Counted from the stretch's first letter, positions 1 to 6,649 are shown. The stretch: 18,526 bases of DNA from an uncultured Bacteroides sp. (GCA_900546645.1 URDR01000062.1:1-18526), one strand, 5' to 3'. Notes: a model not told the origin generated them from the letters alone. Program-made: numbers and translations.

Positions 1-873
1 GGTACAGGTAAGACTACTTTGTCTACTGACCCGAAACGTAAGTTGATCGGTGACGACGAACACGGATGGGATAACGAAGGTGTATTCAACTACGAAGGTG
101 GTTGCTACGCTAAAGTTATCAACTTGGATAAAGAATCAGAACCAGATATCTACAACGCTATCCGTCGTGACGCTTTGTTGGAAAACGTTACTGTTGACGC
201 TGAAGGTAAAATCAACTTCGCTGATAAGAGCGTAACTGAAAATACTCGTGTTTCTTATCCTATCCACCACATCGAAAACATCGTTAAACCGGTGTCTAAA
301 GGTCCTCACGCAAAACAAGTTATCTTCTTGTCTGCTGACGCATTCGGTGTATTGCCTCCGGTATCTATCTTGAACGCTCAACAGGCTCAGTACTACTTCT
401 TGTCAGGATTTACTGCTAAGTTGGCTGGTACAGAACGTGGTATCACTGAACCGACTCCGACATTCTCTGCTTGCTTCGGTGCTGCTTTCTTGAGCTTGCA
501 TCCTACTAAATATGCAGAAGAATTGGTTAAGAAGATGGAAATGACTGGTGCTAAGGCATACTTGGTTAACACTGGTTGGAACGGTACTGGCAAACGTATC
601 TCTATCCGCGATACTCGTGGTATCATCGATGCTATCTTGGATGGTTCTATCGAAAAAGCTCCTACTAAGACTATTCCTTTCTTCGATTTCGTTGTTCCGA
701 CAGAATTGCCGGGTGTTGATCCGAAAATCTTGGATCCGCGCGATACTTACGAATGTGCTTGCACTTGGGAAGAAAAAGCAAAAGACTTGGCTGCCCGCTT
801 CATCAAGAACTTCTCTAAGTTCACTGGTAACGAAGCTGGTAAAGCATTGGTTGCTGCTGGTCCGAAATTGTAA
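1..873 (+). CDS. pckA: ATP-dependent phosphoenolpyruvate carboxykinase, 3' part
   Basis: This is the C-terminal 290 residues of PEP carboxykinase, which interconverts oxaloacetate + ATP and phosphoenolpyruvate + CO2 + ADP in the cytoplasm. In Bacteroides it usually runs towards oxaloacetate, feeding the fumarate/succinate branch. The reading frame is open from base 1 and begins inside the P-loop (GTGKTTLSTDP), so about 245 N-terminal residues lie outside the window compared with the roughly 540-residue family. Visible marks are the metal/nucleotide segment LIGDDEHGW, the substrate-region Arg in ENTRVSYPI, and the family-typical C terminus AGPKL. Codon choice is strongly biased (many TTG, GGT, AAC, ATC), as expected of a highly expressed gene and unlike the neighbouring accessory locus. 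A strong terminator follows about 25 bp after the stop codon. Confidence 0.97.
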   Translation, partial: GTGKTTLSTDPKRKLIGDDEHGWDNEGVFNYEGGCYAKVINLDKESEPDIYNAIRRDALLENVTVDAEGKINFADKSVTENTRVSYPIHHIENIVKPVSKGPHAKQVIFLSADAFGVLPPVSILNAQQAQYYFLSGFTAKLAGTERGITEPTPTFSACFGAAFLSLHPTKYAEELVKKMEMTGAKAYLVNTGWNGTGKRISIRDTRGIIDAILDGSIEKAPTKTIPFFDFVVPTELPGVDPKILDPRDTYECACTWEEKAKDLAARFIKNFSKFTGNEAGKALVAAGPKL

Positions 874-898
874 TTCTGACTTACAGGATTCTAAATAT

Positions 899-931
899 AA
901 AAGCGGTTCTCTTCGGAGAGCCGCTTTTTTT
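899..931 (+). terminator. Intrinsic terminator of pckA, probably bidirectional
   Basis: A 13-bp stem (arms 899-911 and 916-928, one G-T wobble) closes on a TTCG tetraloop and runs into seven T residues. It sits between the convergent ends of pckA and the winged-helix regulator. The other strand is followed by a weaker T-rich stretch, so it may also stop transcripts from the regulator. Confidence 0.93.
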
Positions 932-967
932 GTTGTTCGACAGAAGAACAGAAGGATGGATTTTGAT

Positions 968-2014
968 TTAAAAAGGGGATTCCGGTCTGCCGATCCGATA
1001 GAACTCTCCCTGTTTTACCAGTTGGAATTCGGGGAATTCTTTTAATGTGTCGCGCAGATAGTTGATGTGTCCGTCCATGCGGTTGTTTAGAACCTCTTTG
1101 CTTGTTCTGCCGTATTCTTCTGGCCATAATTCGTGGCTTATTTCTTCACGGGTTGTCCGGTGGGCCGGAGTAGCGAGCAGCAATGCCATGATTTGGAAGC
1201 TCATCTTGCGGAGATGTACACATTGACCGTTGATATACATCCGTTGGCTGGTAGCTTCCAACCGGATTGCTTGTCGTATCGGGTCGGTTTCTTCCTTCGG
1301 TATTTGGTCGGAAATTTCTTCTGTGGGCTGGCAGTATTCTGTTATAGGAATTTCTTCGGCTTGCGGGGCTTTTTCTTTTTTCTTGTTCCGCATAGTCCAT
1401 AAAACAAACAGTGTATAGAGGCAATATACAGCAACGGAAAGCAATGTTTTCCGGTCGGTATAACGCAATAAAGTCTTCCGGTCGCAAGCTGCCCATGCCT
1501 GTATGTGTATGGTATTTTTCGCATCAAGCGTTTGGATGCTTGAACGGACTGCCTCTTGCAGGGTGGTGGAGTCGTTCTCGCTATATGTTATTTGTTTCTT
1601 GTTTCGGTAAACGATTCCGGTAGGAACATGAATACCCTTTTCTTTTAATATTTCGTTGAACAGTAAGTTTAATGTATCCGGGTTGAGCGGGTGGAATTGT
1701 GCTAAAGCATATTGTGCGCCTAACTGTCGGGCAATATGTTCTTCTACGCTGTCTTTTAGCATGATGATTTCCGTTCCTTTTTCTGTGCTAACCTTAACCT
1801 GGTTGGTTTTCTTTCCGGTGGGTAAGTCTGCATATTTTATTTCGGCTGCATAGCGTTGATGGTAGTCGATGTCTGCCGCTTCCTTCAGTGCTTCATCCAA
1901 TAGGTGACGGAGGGTATTTTTTCCCGATTGGAGGGGGGAATAAAAGAGGAACACGGCAGTAACTCCAACCCAAAGAATACTTTTTACCGATATCCTTTTC
2001 AATCTATTTTTCAT
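968..2014 (-). CDS. Membrane-spanning transcriptional regulator with C-terminal winged-helix domain
   Basis: A 348-residue protein. A basic N terminus leads into TM1 (about residues 12-27). A predicted periplasmic domain follows (about 28-188), then TM2 (about 190-208), a Lys-rich stop-transfer stretch, a charged linker and a cytoplasmic winged helix of the OmpR/PhoB (Trans_reg_C) type (about 249-343; note MSFQIMALLLATP, the helix TTREEISHELWP and the closing GEFYRIGRP hairpin). No receiver, kinase or GGDEF domain is present, so it resembles a one-component ToxR/CadC-like regulator with the order reversed: DNA-binding domain at the C terminus. The periplasmic part has no family I can name and contains one Cys (177). 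It is divergent from the NVEALA peptide genes, and repeats lie over its own promoter, so autoregulation and control of the peptide/propeller genes are likely but inferred. Confidence 0.85.
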   Translation of the reverse strand: MKNRLKRISVKSILWVGVTAVFLFYSPLQSGKNTLRHLLDEALKEAADIDYHQRYAAEIKYADLPTGKKTNQVKVSTEKGTEIIMLKDSVEEHIARQLGAQYALAQFHPLNPDTLNLLFNEILKEKGIHVPTGIVYRNKKQITYSENDSTTLQEAVRSSIQTLDAKNTIHIQAWAACDRKTLLRYTDRKTLLSVAVYCLYTLFVLWTMRNKKKEKAPQAEEIPITEYCQPTEEISDQIPKEETDPIRQAIRLEATSQRMYINGQCVHLRKMSFQIMALLLATPAHRTTREEISHELWPEEYGRTSKEVLNNRMDGHINYLRDTLKEFPEFQLVKQGEFYRIGRPESPF

Positions 2015-2036
2015 GGTATCTTCGTGTGTTTGCTCG

Positions 2037-2070
2037 CAAATGTAACGAAAAAAGTGAAAAATCGTTCAAA
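2037..2070 (-). promoter_or_regulatory. Promoter of the winged-helix regulator
   Basis: On the minus strand a perfect Bacteroides -7 box TACATTTG (2044-2037) is preceded, after 22 bp, by a -33 TTTG (2070-2067). Transcription would start near 2030, giving a leader of about 15 bases before the ATG at 2014. The -33 box lies within and one base beyond the first 12-bp direct repeat (2058-2069). Confidence 0.65.
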
Positions 2071-2090
2071 TCTATCATAAAATCGTTCAA
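2058..2090. promoter_or_regulatory. Tandem 12-bp direct repeats, candidate operator
   Basis: AAAATCGTTCAA occurs at 2058-2069 and again, identically, at 2079-2090. The copies are 21 bp apart, two helical turns, so both face the same side of the DNA. Winged-helix regulators of the OmpR/PhoB class typically bind tandem direct repeats. The first copy overlaps the -33 box of the regulator gene. A shorter inverted match to the core (GAACGAT, 2177-2183) overlaps the first peptide's start codon and may be chance. Confidence 0.6.
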
Positions 2091-2097
2091 TGTGGGT

Positions 2098-2119
2098 TTC
2101 CTTAGACAAATCTAAGGAA
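2098..2119. promoter_or_regulatory. 9-bp-arm palindrome in the divergent control region
   Basis: TTCCTTAGA (2098-2106) and TCTAAGGAA (2111-2119) form a perfect inverted repeat around CAAA. A run of seven T (2121-2127) follows one base later. It could be an operator for a dimeric regulator or a small terminator/attenuator on the plus strand. Since no plus-strand gene lies upstream to be terminated, an operator or an attenuator in a long peptide leader are the more interesting readings. Confidence 0.5.
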
Positions 2120-2124
2120 CTTTT

Positions 2125-2167
2125 TTTGCTTTTTCCGGCTTTATGCTGTTAGTTCGCAATAATTTTA
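2125..2167 (+). promoter_or_regulatory. Possible weak promoter of the NVEALA peptide genes
   Basis: No perfect TAnnTTTG box precedes the first peptide. The best candidates are TTTG (2125-2128), then 21 bp, then the poor box TAGTTCGC (2150-2157), or the near match TAATTTTA (2160-2167) without a good -33 partner. A weak core promoter here, opposite a consensus promoter for the regulator, would fit activator-dependent expression. Confidence 0.25.
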
Positions 2168-2181
2168 AAAATAAAAGAACG

Positions 2182-2403
2182 ATGAAGAAAGCAATGAAAA
2201 TCAGTTTACTGATTTTATCGGTAGTGGTAACGGCATTAATTCTGTTGAAGAAAGTCAATGAGAGAAGTACGGCAATGGACTCGATTATTTCGGCAAACAT
2301 TGAAGCGTTGGCGAATGGGGAAGGCGGTGTGATAGACTGTTTGGGGACAGGCTGTGTTGTTTGTCCGAGAAACGGGATGAAAGTAAGGGTTGTATTGGAA
2401 TGA
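2182..2403 (+). CDS. Small NVEALA-type secreted peptide 1
   Basis: A 73-residue peptide. I chose the ATG at 2182 over the upstream TTG because it gives a compact signal-like N terminus (MKKAMK, then a hydrophobic core at about 7-22) after an A-rich leader typical of Bacteroides starts. Residues 39-49 read NIEALANGEGG, a variant of the motif that names the NVEALA family of short exported Bacteroidota peptides. The tail after the Gly pair (about residues 50-73) has Cys 53, 58 and 61 and an otherwise different sequence from peptide 2. A conserved leader joined to a variable Cys-containing tail is the usual shape of a processed secreted peptide; the processing and function are inferred. It is the first gene after the divergent control region and is followed by a second paralogue. 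Confidence 0.75.
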   Translation: MKKAMKISLLILSVVVTALILLKKVNERSTAMDSIISANIEALANGEGGVIDCLGTGCVVCPRNGMKVRVVLE

Positions 2404-2424
2404 ATTAAATAACACCATTAAACG

Positions 2425-2458
2425 AAAGGAGGATTGACCGATGGAAATAGAATGGTAA
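2425..2458 (+). other. Possible 5-codon micro-ORF with strong Shine-Dalgarno
   Basis: AAAGGAGG (2425-2432) stands 8 bases before ATG at 2441, which opens a five-codon frame (MEIEW) ending at TAA 2456-2458. Strong Shine-Dalgarno sites are rare in this lineage and the annotated neighbours lack them. It may be a leader peptide, a remnant of a decayed gene, or chance. Confidence 0.2.
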
Positions 2459-2523
2459 AGAGGAAATTCCCTTATTGAAATGTGATTTATGAACCTATTA
2501 TTTAAAAATTAAAAATAATCAGT

Positions 2524-2772
2524 ATGAAACGAATTATTAAATTATCGCTTGTAGCGGTGTTTGCCTGCGTTGCCGGGTATAATGTGTATCAGTCACAAAA
2601 ACAAGTAGAATTGTCTGGTTTGATGTTGGAGAATGTGGAAGCTTTGGCTGGTGGAGAAGGAGGGGGAGGATATACTAAGCATACAGGTCAGTGCCCCGAT
2701 CCTGTTTGGTATAAACGTTGGGTAAGTTGTGAGAGAGGTGGTAGTGAAGATTGTTATCCATCCGATTGTTAG
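2524..2772 (+). CDS. Small NVEALA-type secreted peptide 2
   Basis: An 82-residue peptide and the clearer family member. It has a basic start (MKRIIK), a hydrophobic signal segment at about 7-20, then the characteristic stretch (about 29-42) ending in NVEALA (37-42), followed by GGEGGGG (43-49). The tail (50-82) carries four Cys (57, 69, 77, 82) and aromatic residues, so two disulfides are possible after export to the oxidising periplasm. It lies 120 bp after peptide 1, probably in the same transcript, and before a long hairpin that separates it from the propeller genes. No modifying enzyme or dedicated peptidase-transporter is in the window. Function unknown: a signalling peptide, an antimicrobial, or a ligand of the propeller lipoproteins are all possible. 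Confidence 0.85.
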   Translation: MKRIIKLSLVAVFACVAGYNVYQSQKQVELSGLMLENVEALAGGEGGGGYTKHTGQCPDPVWYKRWVSCERGGSEDCYPSDC

Positions 2773-2803
2773 TCTATTGAAGTAAACTTGCTTTGCAGTA
2801 AAT

Positions 2804-2893
2804 AAATATAGCGATAATACTATTAAATTATTGTGTTTAATGATGAGTTTTTAAGACAATATAGGGATTAATAGTTATCGCTATATTTTTATT
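2804..2893 (+). terminator. Long AT-rich hairpin between peptide and propeller genes
   Basis: Arms 2804-2826 and 2868-2888 pair over about 20 bp with a 2-base bulge and enclose a 41-base loop; Ts (2886-2890) follow. It lies 31 bp after the peptide 2 stop codon. It could act as a leaky terminator or 3' stabiliser giving more peptide than propeller mRNA. The remaining 2889-3015 is AT-rich, with only a weak promoter-like pair (TTTG 2909-2912 and AAACTTTG 2936-2943). Confidence 0.5.
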
Positions 2894-3015
2894 GGAGATT
2901 AAATGTTTTTTGTAAGTATTTTAGATGGAATAGAAAAACTTTGATTGGGGTGATCGATATCAATTGTATATCATTGTATAGATTTTTTTTATTTCATGTT
3001 AATCGAGAGAATGTT

Positions 3016-4110
3016 ATGATAAGATATATTTATTTATTGGGTATAGTTTTTGCTCTGTTTTCATGTACCTCCGAGCGACAGTCGGCGGAAAATGCCTTTG
3101 TTATCAATTATGATGAAGATGCAGAGTTCGACTGGGATGCAATACTGCAAGTAGAGGAAGTGATTCCTTTAGAAACCAATGATTCCTGCATGTTGAGTTA
3201 CGCTAATAATTGTGTGTTTGGTGAAAACCGGATTGTATATAATGACAGCAAGCAGCGAGCTTTGTTTGTTTTCGACGGCAAAGGGAAGTTTCTCTATCAG
3301 ATTGACGCTTTGGGAGTTGGTGATAAAGAGTATTCCATTATTAAGGACGTTATTGTAAGCCGGGATAAACGGAATATCTTACTTTTGGATAACACTTCGA
3401 TTCTTGTGTTCGATCTGGAAACAGGAGTTTATCGTAATCGGATAGCGTTGGATAAGAAACTGGCTTCCTCTTTTTATCGGTTTGCGGATGGAGGTAACAG
3501 TCGGTTTTATTTTTGGTCGGTAAATCCGGATAACTGTTTGTATGTTTCCGATGGCGGACATTTGTTTGCTATGAAAGAGCGTCGGGGATTTCCTTTTGTC
3601 TGTCAGAAGTTTTATCAGGATGCAGCGGGTAAGTTGAATCTGATTTCAGACTGCGGGCAGTATTCCATCGAGACCCTGTCGGGCGATAGCGTGTTGCCTA
3701 AATATTCTTTTGATTTCGGTCGTTGGGCCTTTCCGGCTGATGAAAAGGCAGAGACGGTGACCGAGTGGGAAAAAATAGACGAGCAGCCTTATTTTAAAAG
3801 CCTGCTTTCTGCTTTTGAGACGGAAGATGTATTGTATGTCAGTACGGCTACACCGAAGAAGCAGCTGTATTGCATTGCTGTACAGAAAAGTACCTCTCAG
3901 GTTTTCTGTGGTAATCAGAGCATGGATACTCCGGTTGTGGTAATAAGCTCTGATGGAACGTCTTTTTATGGTATCTTGTACCCTTCTCTTTTTATGGAAG
4001 ACAGTCGCATGGCTCGTTTGATAAAGGGATATGATGTAACAGAAGAAGACAACCCGTTGCTCGTTAAGTTCAAGTTTGATTTTGGACATTTCGATACAGA
4101 TATCCGATAA
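3016..4110 (+). CDS. 6-bladed beta-propeller lipoprotein 1
   Basis: A 364-residue predicted lipoprotein. The ATG at 3016 is preferred over an in-frame TTG at 2941 because it places a signal peptide (MIRYIYLLGIVFA) directly before the lipobox LFSC, Cys17. The mature part carries the signature of Bacteroidota 6-bladed beta-propeller proteins (BF3164-like): VEEVIPLETND at about 46-56, then repeated strand/turn units such as ALFVFDGKGKFL and ILVFDLETG. These are TolB/NHL-like blades expected to bind a ligand or partner rather than catalyse. The residues after Cys17 are not an acidic surface-export signal, so a periplasmic-facing position is more likely. It is the first of three paralogues in tandem, behind the NVEALA peptides. 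Ligand unknown. Confidence 0.8.
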   Translation: MIRYIYLLGIVFALFSCTSERQSAENAFVINYDEDAEFDWDAILQVEEVIPLETNDSCMLSYANNCVFGENRIVYNDSKQRALFVFDGKGKFLYQIDALGVGDKEYSIIKDVIVSRDKRNILLLDNTSILVFDLETGVYRNRIALDKKLASSFYRFADGGNSRFYFWSVNPDNCLYVSDGGHLFAMKERRGFPFVCQKFYQDAAGKLNLISDCGQYSIETLSGDSVLPKYSFDFGRWAFPADEKAETVTEWEKIDEQPYFKSLLSAFETEDVLYVSTATPKKQLYCIAVQKSTSQVFCGNQSMDTPVVVISSDGTSFYGILYPSLFMEDSRMARLIKGYDVTEEDNPLLVKFKFDFGHFDTDIR

Positions 4111-4162
4111 AGAAATAGGCGTTTAGAATTGGAAATCAGGGGGAAGTATTGGTAGAATTTGA

Positions 4163-5311
4163 ATGATGATGTATAAGTATGTGATTTTATTTGTCGGTAT
4201 GTTATTAGGGGCTTTGTGTGGGTGTACCTCGCAGAAAGGCGAGACCTGCTTGGAAGCGGAGTTTGTAGATTTCGGTAAGGTGCAGACTTGCAAAAGTTCG
4301 GAACTGATAAAGGTGGAACGTTTTCTGCCTTTGGAAACATCCGACCGCTCGCTGTTGGGAAGTATAGACCAGTTAGAGGTATGGAAAGACCGGATTTATC
4401 TGCTCGATACGTATAAGACCAATGCAGTATTGGTGTTCTCGGCTACGGACGGAAAGTTTATCCGGAAAATGGAGGGGACGGGAAACGGACCGGGAGAGTT
4501 TCTCAGTCCGCATGCGTTTTGGATTGACCGCTCCGGAGGCTCGTTGTATGTGATGGACCGTATGATGTCGAGGCTGTTGAAATATGATTTGGAAAACCTC
4601 AATTACGAGGAAGAAATCAAGCTGCCCGGTCTGGCTCCGCTGGCTTTCTGTGTTCCGGCAGAGGGTGAGTATCTGTATTACTTTCCTTTGCGGAAGAATG
4701 ATCTTTTCGGCGGGAAGCAATATGTAAAGGCGGATAAGGAGGGCAATGTATTGACGACTTATTATGACGCTCCGGCTTCCGGCAGGATATTGCATGGAAA
4801 TGCAGCTCCGTTTTATAGTTATGAAGGAAGGATGCGTGTTTGTCCGTATTTCTCGAACCGGATTTATGAATGGGTGAACGACTCGTTGCAGGTATGCTGG
4901 GAGTTGAAATGGGGGGATAGAACCCTGCCCGAAGCTGATGTCTTTGAAAAGTCGGAAGATTCGGGAGACGTGATGCATGAAATCTTGTCGAACGATTACA
5001 TCCGTTTTCTGTATGTATATGAAAACCGGACTGCCTTGGCAGTGAAGTATTACGTTCAAAAAGACCTATACCTGTCGGCTTGGAACAAGGTATCGGGACG
5101 AGTTATTAACGTGGAAGTCGCTGCTGTGCAGGATGATTTGGGCTTGGGCGGGCTGTTTCCTCTGCCCGTCGGTACGGATGGGGATTTGCTGGTAGGCAGC
5201 CTTTCGTTGCTTGATATGGAAGAGGAGGTTACTTCCCTTGAACTGAAGGCTTGTCTGAAGCAGGTGGATAAAGAAGGGAATCCGGTGCTGGTGTTTTATC
5301 GTTTGGAGTAG
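4163..5311 (+). CDS. 6-bladed beta-propeller lipoprotein 2
   Basis: A 382-residue predicted lipoprotein; starts at 4163, 4166 or 4169 are all possible (three Met in a row). The signal peptide ends at lipobox LCGC, Cys21. The family signature appears as VERFLPLETSD (51-61), followed by propeller units including VLVFSATDGKFIRKM, then GTGNGPGEF and LYVMDRMMSRLLKYDLE. The GxGxGPGEF turn is typical of this family. It lies 52 bp after paralogue 1 with no terminator between, so the two are probably co-transcribed. Its GC content looks higher than that of paralogue 1, suggesting the tandem genes were not made by a recent duplication. As with its neighbours, the ligand and partner are unknown. Confidence 0.82.
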   Translation: MMMYKYVILFVGMLLGALCGCTSQKGETCLEAEFVDFGKVQTCKSSELIKVERFLPLETSDRSLLGSIDQLEVWKDRIYLLDTYKTNAVLVFSATDGKFIRKMEGTGNGPGEFLSPHAFWIDRSGGSLYVMDRMMSRLLKYDLENLNYEEEIKLPGLAPLAFCVPAEGEYLYYFPLRKNDLFGGKQYVKADKEGNVLTTYYDAPASGRILHGNAAPFYSYEGRMRVCPYFSNRIYEWVNDSLQVCWELKWGDRTLPEADVFEKSEDSGDVMHEILSNDYIRFLYVYENRTALAVKYYVQKDLYLSAWNKVSGRVINVEVAAVQDDLGLGGLFPLPVGTDGDLLVGSLSLLDMEEEVTSLELKACLKQVDKEGNPVLVFYRLE

Positions 5312-5396
5312 GCTTTGTGAATGAATTATTGTATCTTTATATTCGATTAAGTTATATGTTGTCGGAATTTATTTGAATAGGAAATACAATAATGCT

Positions 5397-6620
5397 ATGA
5401 AAAGACGTAATATCGTTTCAGCTTGGTTAAAGTCTGTATGGATTGACTTGCTCTGCACATTCGGTATAGCTTGCCGGCAAGTTGAGCCGGTTCAGGAAAA
5501 AACGCTTCAAATACTGAACCCCGAAACGCCCGTGTCTGTCAGTTTGGACGATATGGTCGATAGTATTGCATTTATACCTTTGGAGACCTCGGATAATTGC
5601 CTGTTAGGATATATCATGTCTGCCAAACGGGATGGAAACCATTGTTTTGTACAGGACGAGAGAGGGCTGTTTGTTTTCGACAGCAAGGGAAAATTCCTGA
5701 ATGAAATAGGACATAAGGGAGATGGACCGGAGGAATATCATGCTATGGATTGCTATGGTATCGACCGTCTGCATAAGTTGGTATGGATTTTTTGTGCCAT
5801 CGAGCGGAAGGTTATCCGTTACAACTATGACGGCAGCTATCATTCTACCTTGTTGCTTGATGAGAAGGATGCAAATGTATCTTCGTTCCGAGTTGGGGAT
5901 GACGGTACGCTGTTCGCTTACTTCCCTTTGCCTAATAAGGCAATGGAAATTGATAAGGCTTGCTGCGTGTTCCGTCAGGAGGATGAACGGCTTGTTTCGG
6001 AAAAGCTGTTGGATGCTCCTGCACTTAGTTCGGGAGAAGCATATTATCCCTATTTGTATTATCCGATGGCTACATGCTGGGGAAAGGATTATTTTATTGC
6101 GGCTCTGTCGAACAAACTGTATGTTTTCAAGGAGGGAAAGATGGTGACAGAAGGCGTTGTGAATCTTCCGGATATATTGCCGGACGAAAGTTTTCTTGCC
6201 GGACATGCCGGATTGGAGTTTATGGAGTTAAGGAATGTGATGATGAAAGAGGGGCAAAGCCTTGGGCTTACAGCTGTAAAATCGGGGGGCGATTACTTGT
6301 TGTTGTCTGTCAATAACTTGGAAACATTAGTTTGGGACGGAGATACCGGTATTTTGGTTTCAGATGTATTTCAGCCGGATTTAAACTCCTATTCGAATCT
6401 TGGGCTTGCGCGAGGAATGTCGGATGAGGATTTGGATTGTTTAGATGCCGAATTCCTTTATAGCAATCGGGAACAGATAGCAAGAAACGGAAACTCGGAG
6501 CTTGCTTCTTTGGTGGATTCGTTGCAGGAGGATGATAATCCGGTATTGTGCCAATATTATCTGAAGAAGAATCTGATAACCCATCTCAAGCGGTTGTATT
6601 TGGATAAGGATGGGAGGTGA
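5397..6620 (+). CDS. 6-bladed beta-propeller protein 3 with atypical signal peptide
   Basis: A 407-residue member of the same family. The ATG at 5397 is preferred to an in-frame TTG at 5373. The signature reads FIPLETSDNCLLG (about 60-72), then GLFVFDSKGKFL and GHKGDGPEEY, matching the blade-1/2 pattern of paralogues 1 and 2. The N terminus is odd: MKRRNIVSAWLK is followed by a short hydrophobic stretch interrupted by Asp17, and the likely lipidation site is GIAC (Cys26), with Gly instead of Leu at -3. It may still be a lipoprotein, or the signal may have decayed. An 85-bp gap from paralogue 2 contains only a weak promoter-like pair (TTG 5329-5331, TATGTTG 5355-5361). The gene ends 29 bp from the convergent glycosyltransferase with no strong terminator in between. 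Confidence 0.78.
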   Translation: MKRRNIVSAWLKSVWIDLLCTFGIACRQVEPVQEKTLQILNPETPVSVSLDDMVDSIAFIPLETSDNCLLGYIMSAKRDGNHCFVQDERGLFVFDSKGKFLNEIGHKGDGPEEYHAMDCYGIDRLHKLVWIFCAIERKVIRYNYDGSYHSTLLLDEKDANVSSFRVGDDGTLFAYFPLPNKAMEIDKACCVFRQEDERLVSEKLLDAPALSSGEAYYPYLYYPMATCWGKDYFIAALSNKLYVFKEGKMVTEGVVNLPDILPDESFLAGHAGLEFMELRNVMMKEGQSLGLTAVKSGGDYLLLSVNNLETLVWDGDTGILVSDVFQPDLNSYSNLGLARGMSDEDLDCLDAEFLYSNREQIARNGNSELASLVDSLQEDDNPVLCQYYLKKNLITHLKRLYLDKDGR

Positions 6621-6649
6621 GCTTCGAAAGCAAGCTTGCGGAACTTGAG

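Noticed and set aside
968..2014. Two-component response regulator or hybrid sensor
   Set aside because: No receiver, histidine kinase or phospho-acceptor motif is present; only a winged helix joined to TM segments.
2182..2772. Lanthipeptide, sactipeptide or bacteriocin cluster
   Set aside because: Cys tails and a Gly-rich leader invite this, but no radical SAM, lanthionine synthetase, peptidase-transporter or immunity gene is in the window.
2804..2888. Invertible promoter flanked by inverted repeats
   Set aside because: The loop is only 41 bases, with no good promoter in it and no invertase gene nearby; Bacteroides invertible promoters are larger. A hairpin is the simpler reading.
4373..5059. 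228-residue open frame on the minus strand opposite propeller 2
   Set aside because: It lies wholly inside a well-supported propeller gene, has no start signal or family resemblance, and is a codon-bias shadow.
5604..6206. 200-residue minus-strand open frame inside propeller 3
   Set aside because: The plus-strand frame carries the family signature; the antisense product has no recognisable feature.
6621..6649. Terminator between propeller 3 and the convergent glycosyltransferase
   Set aside because: Only a short 10-bp palindrome (GCAAGCTTGC) without a T-tract is present; too weak to call.
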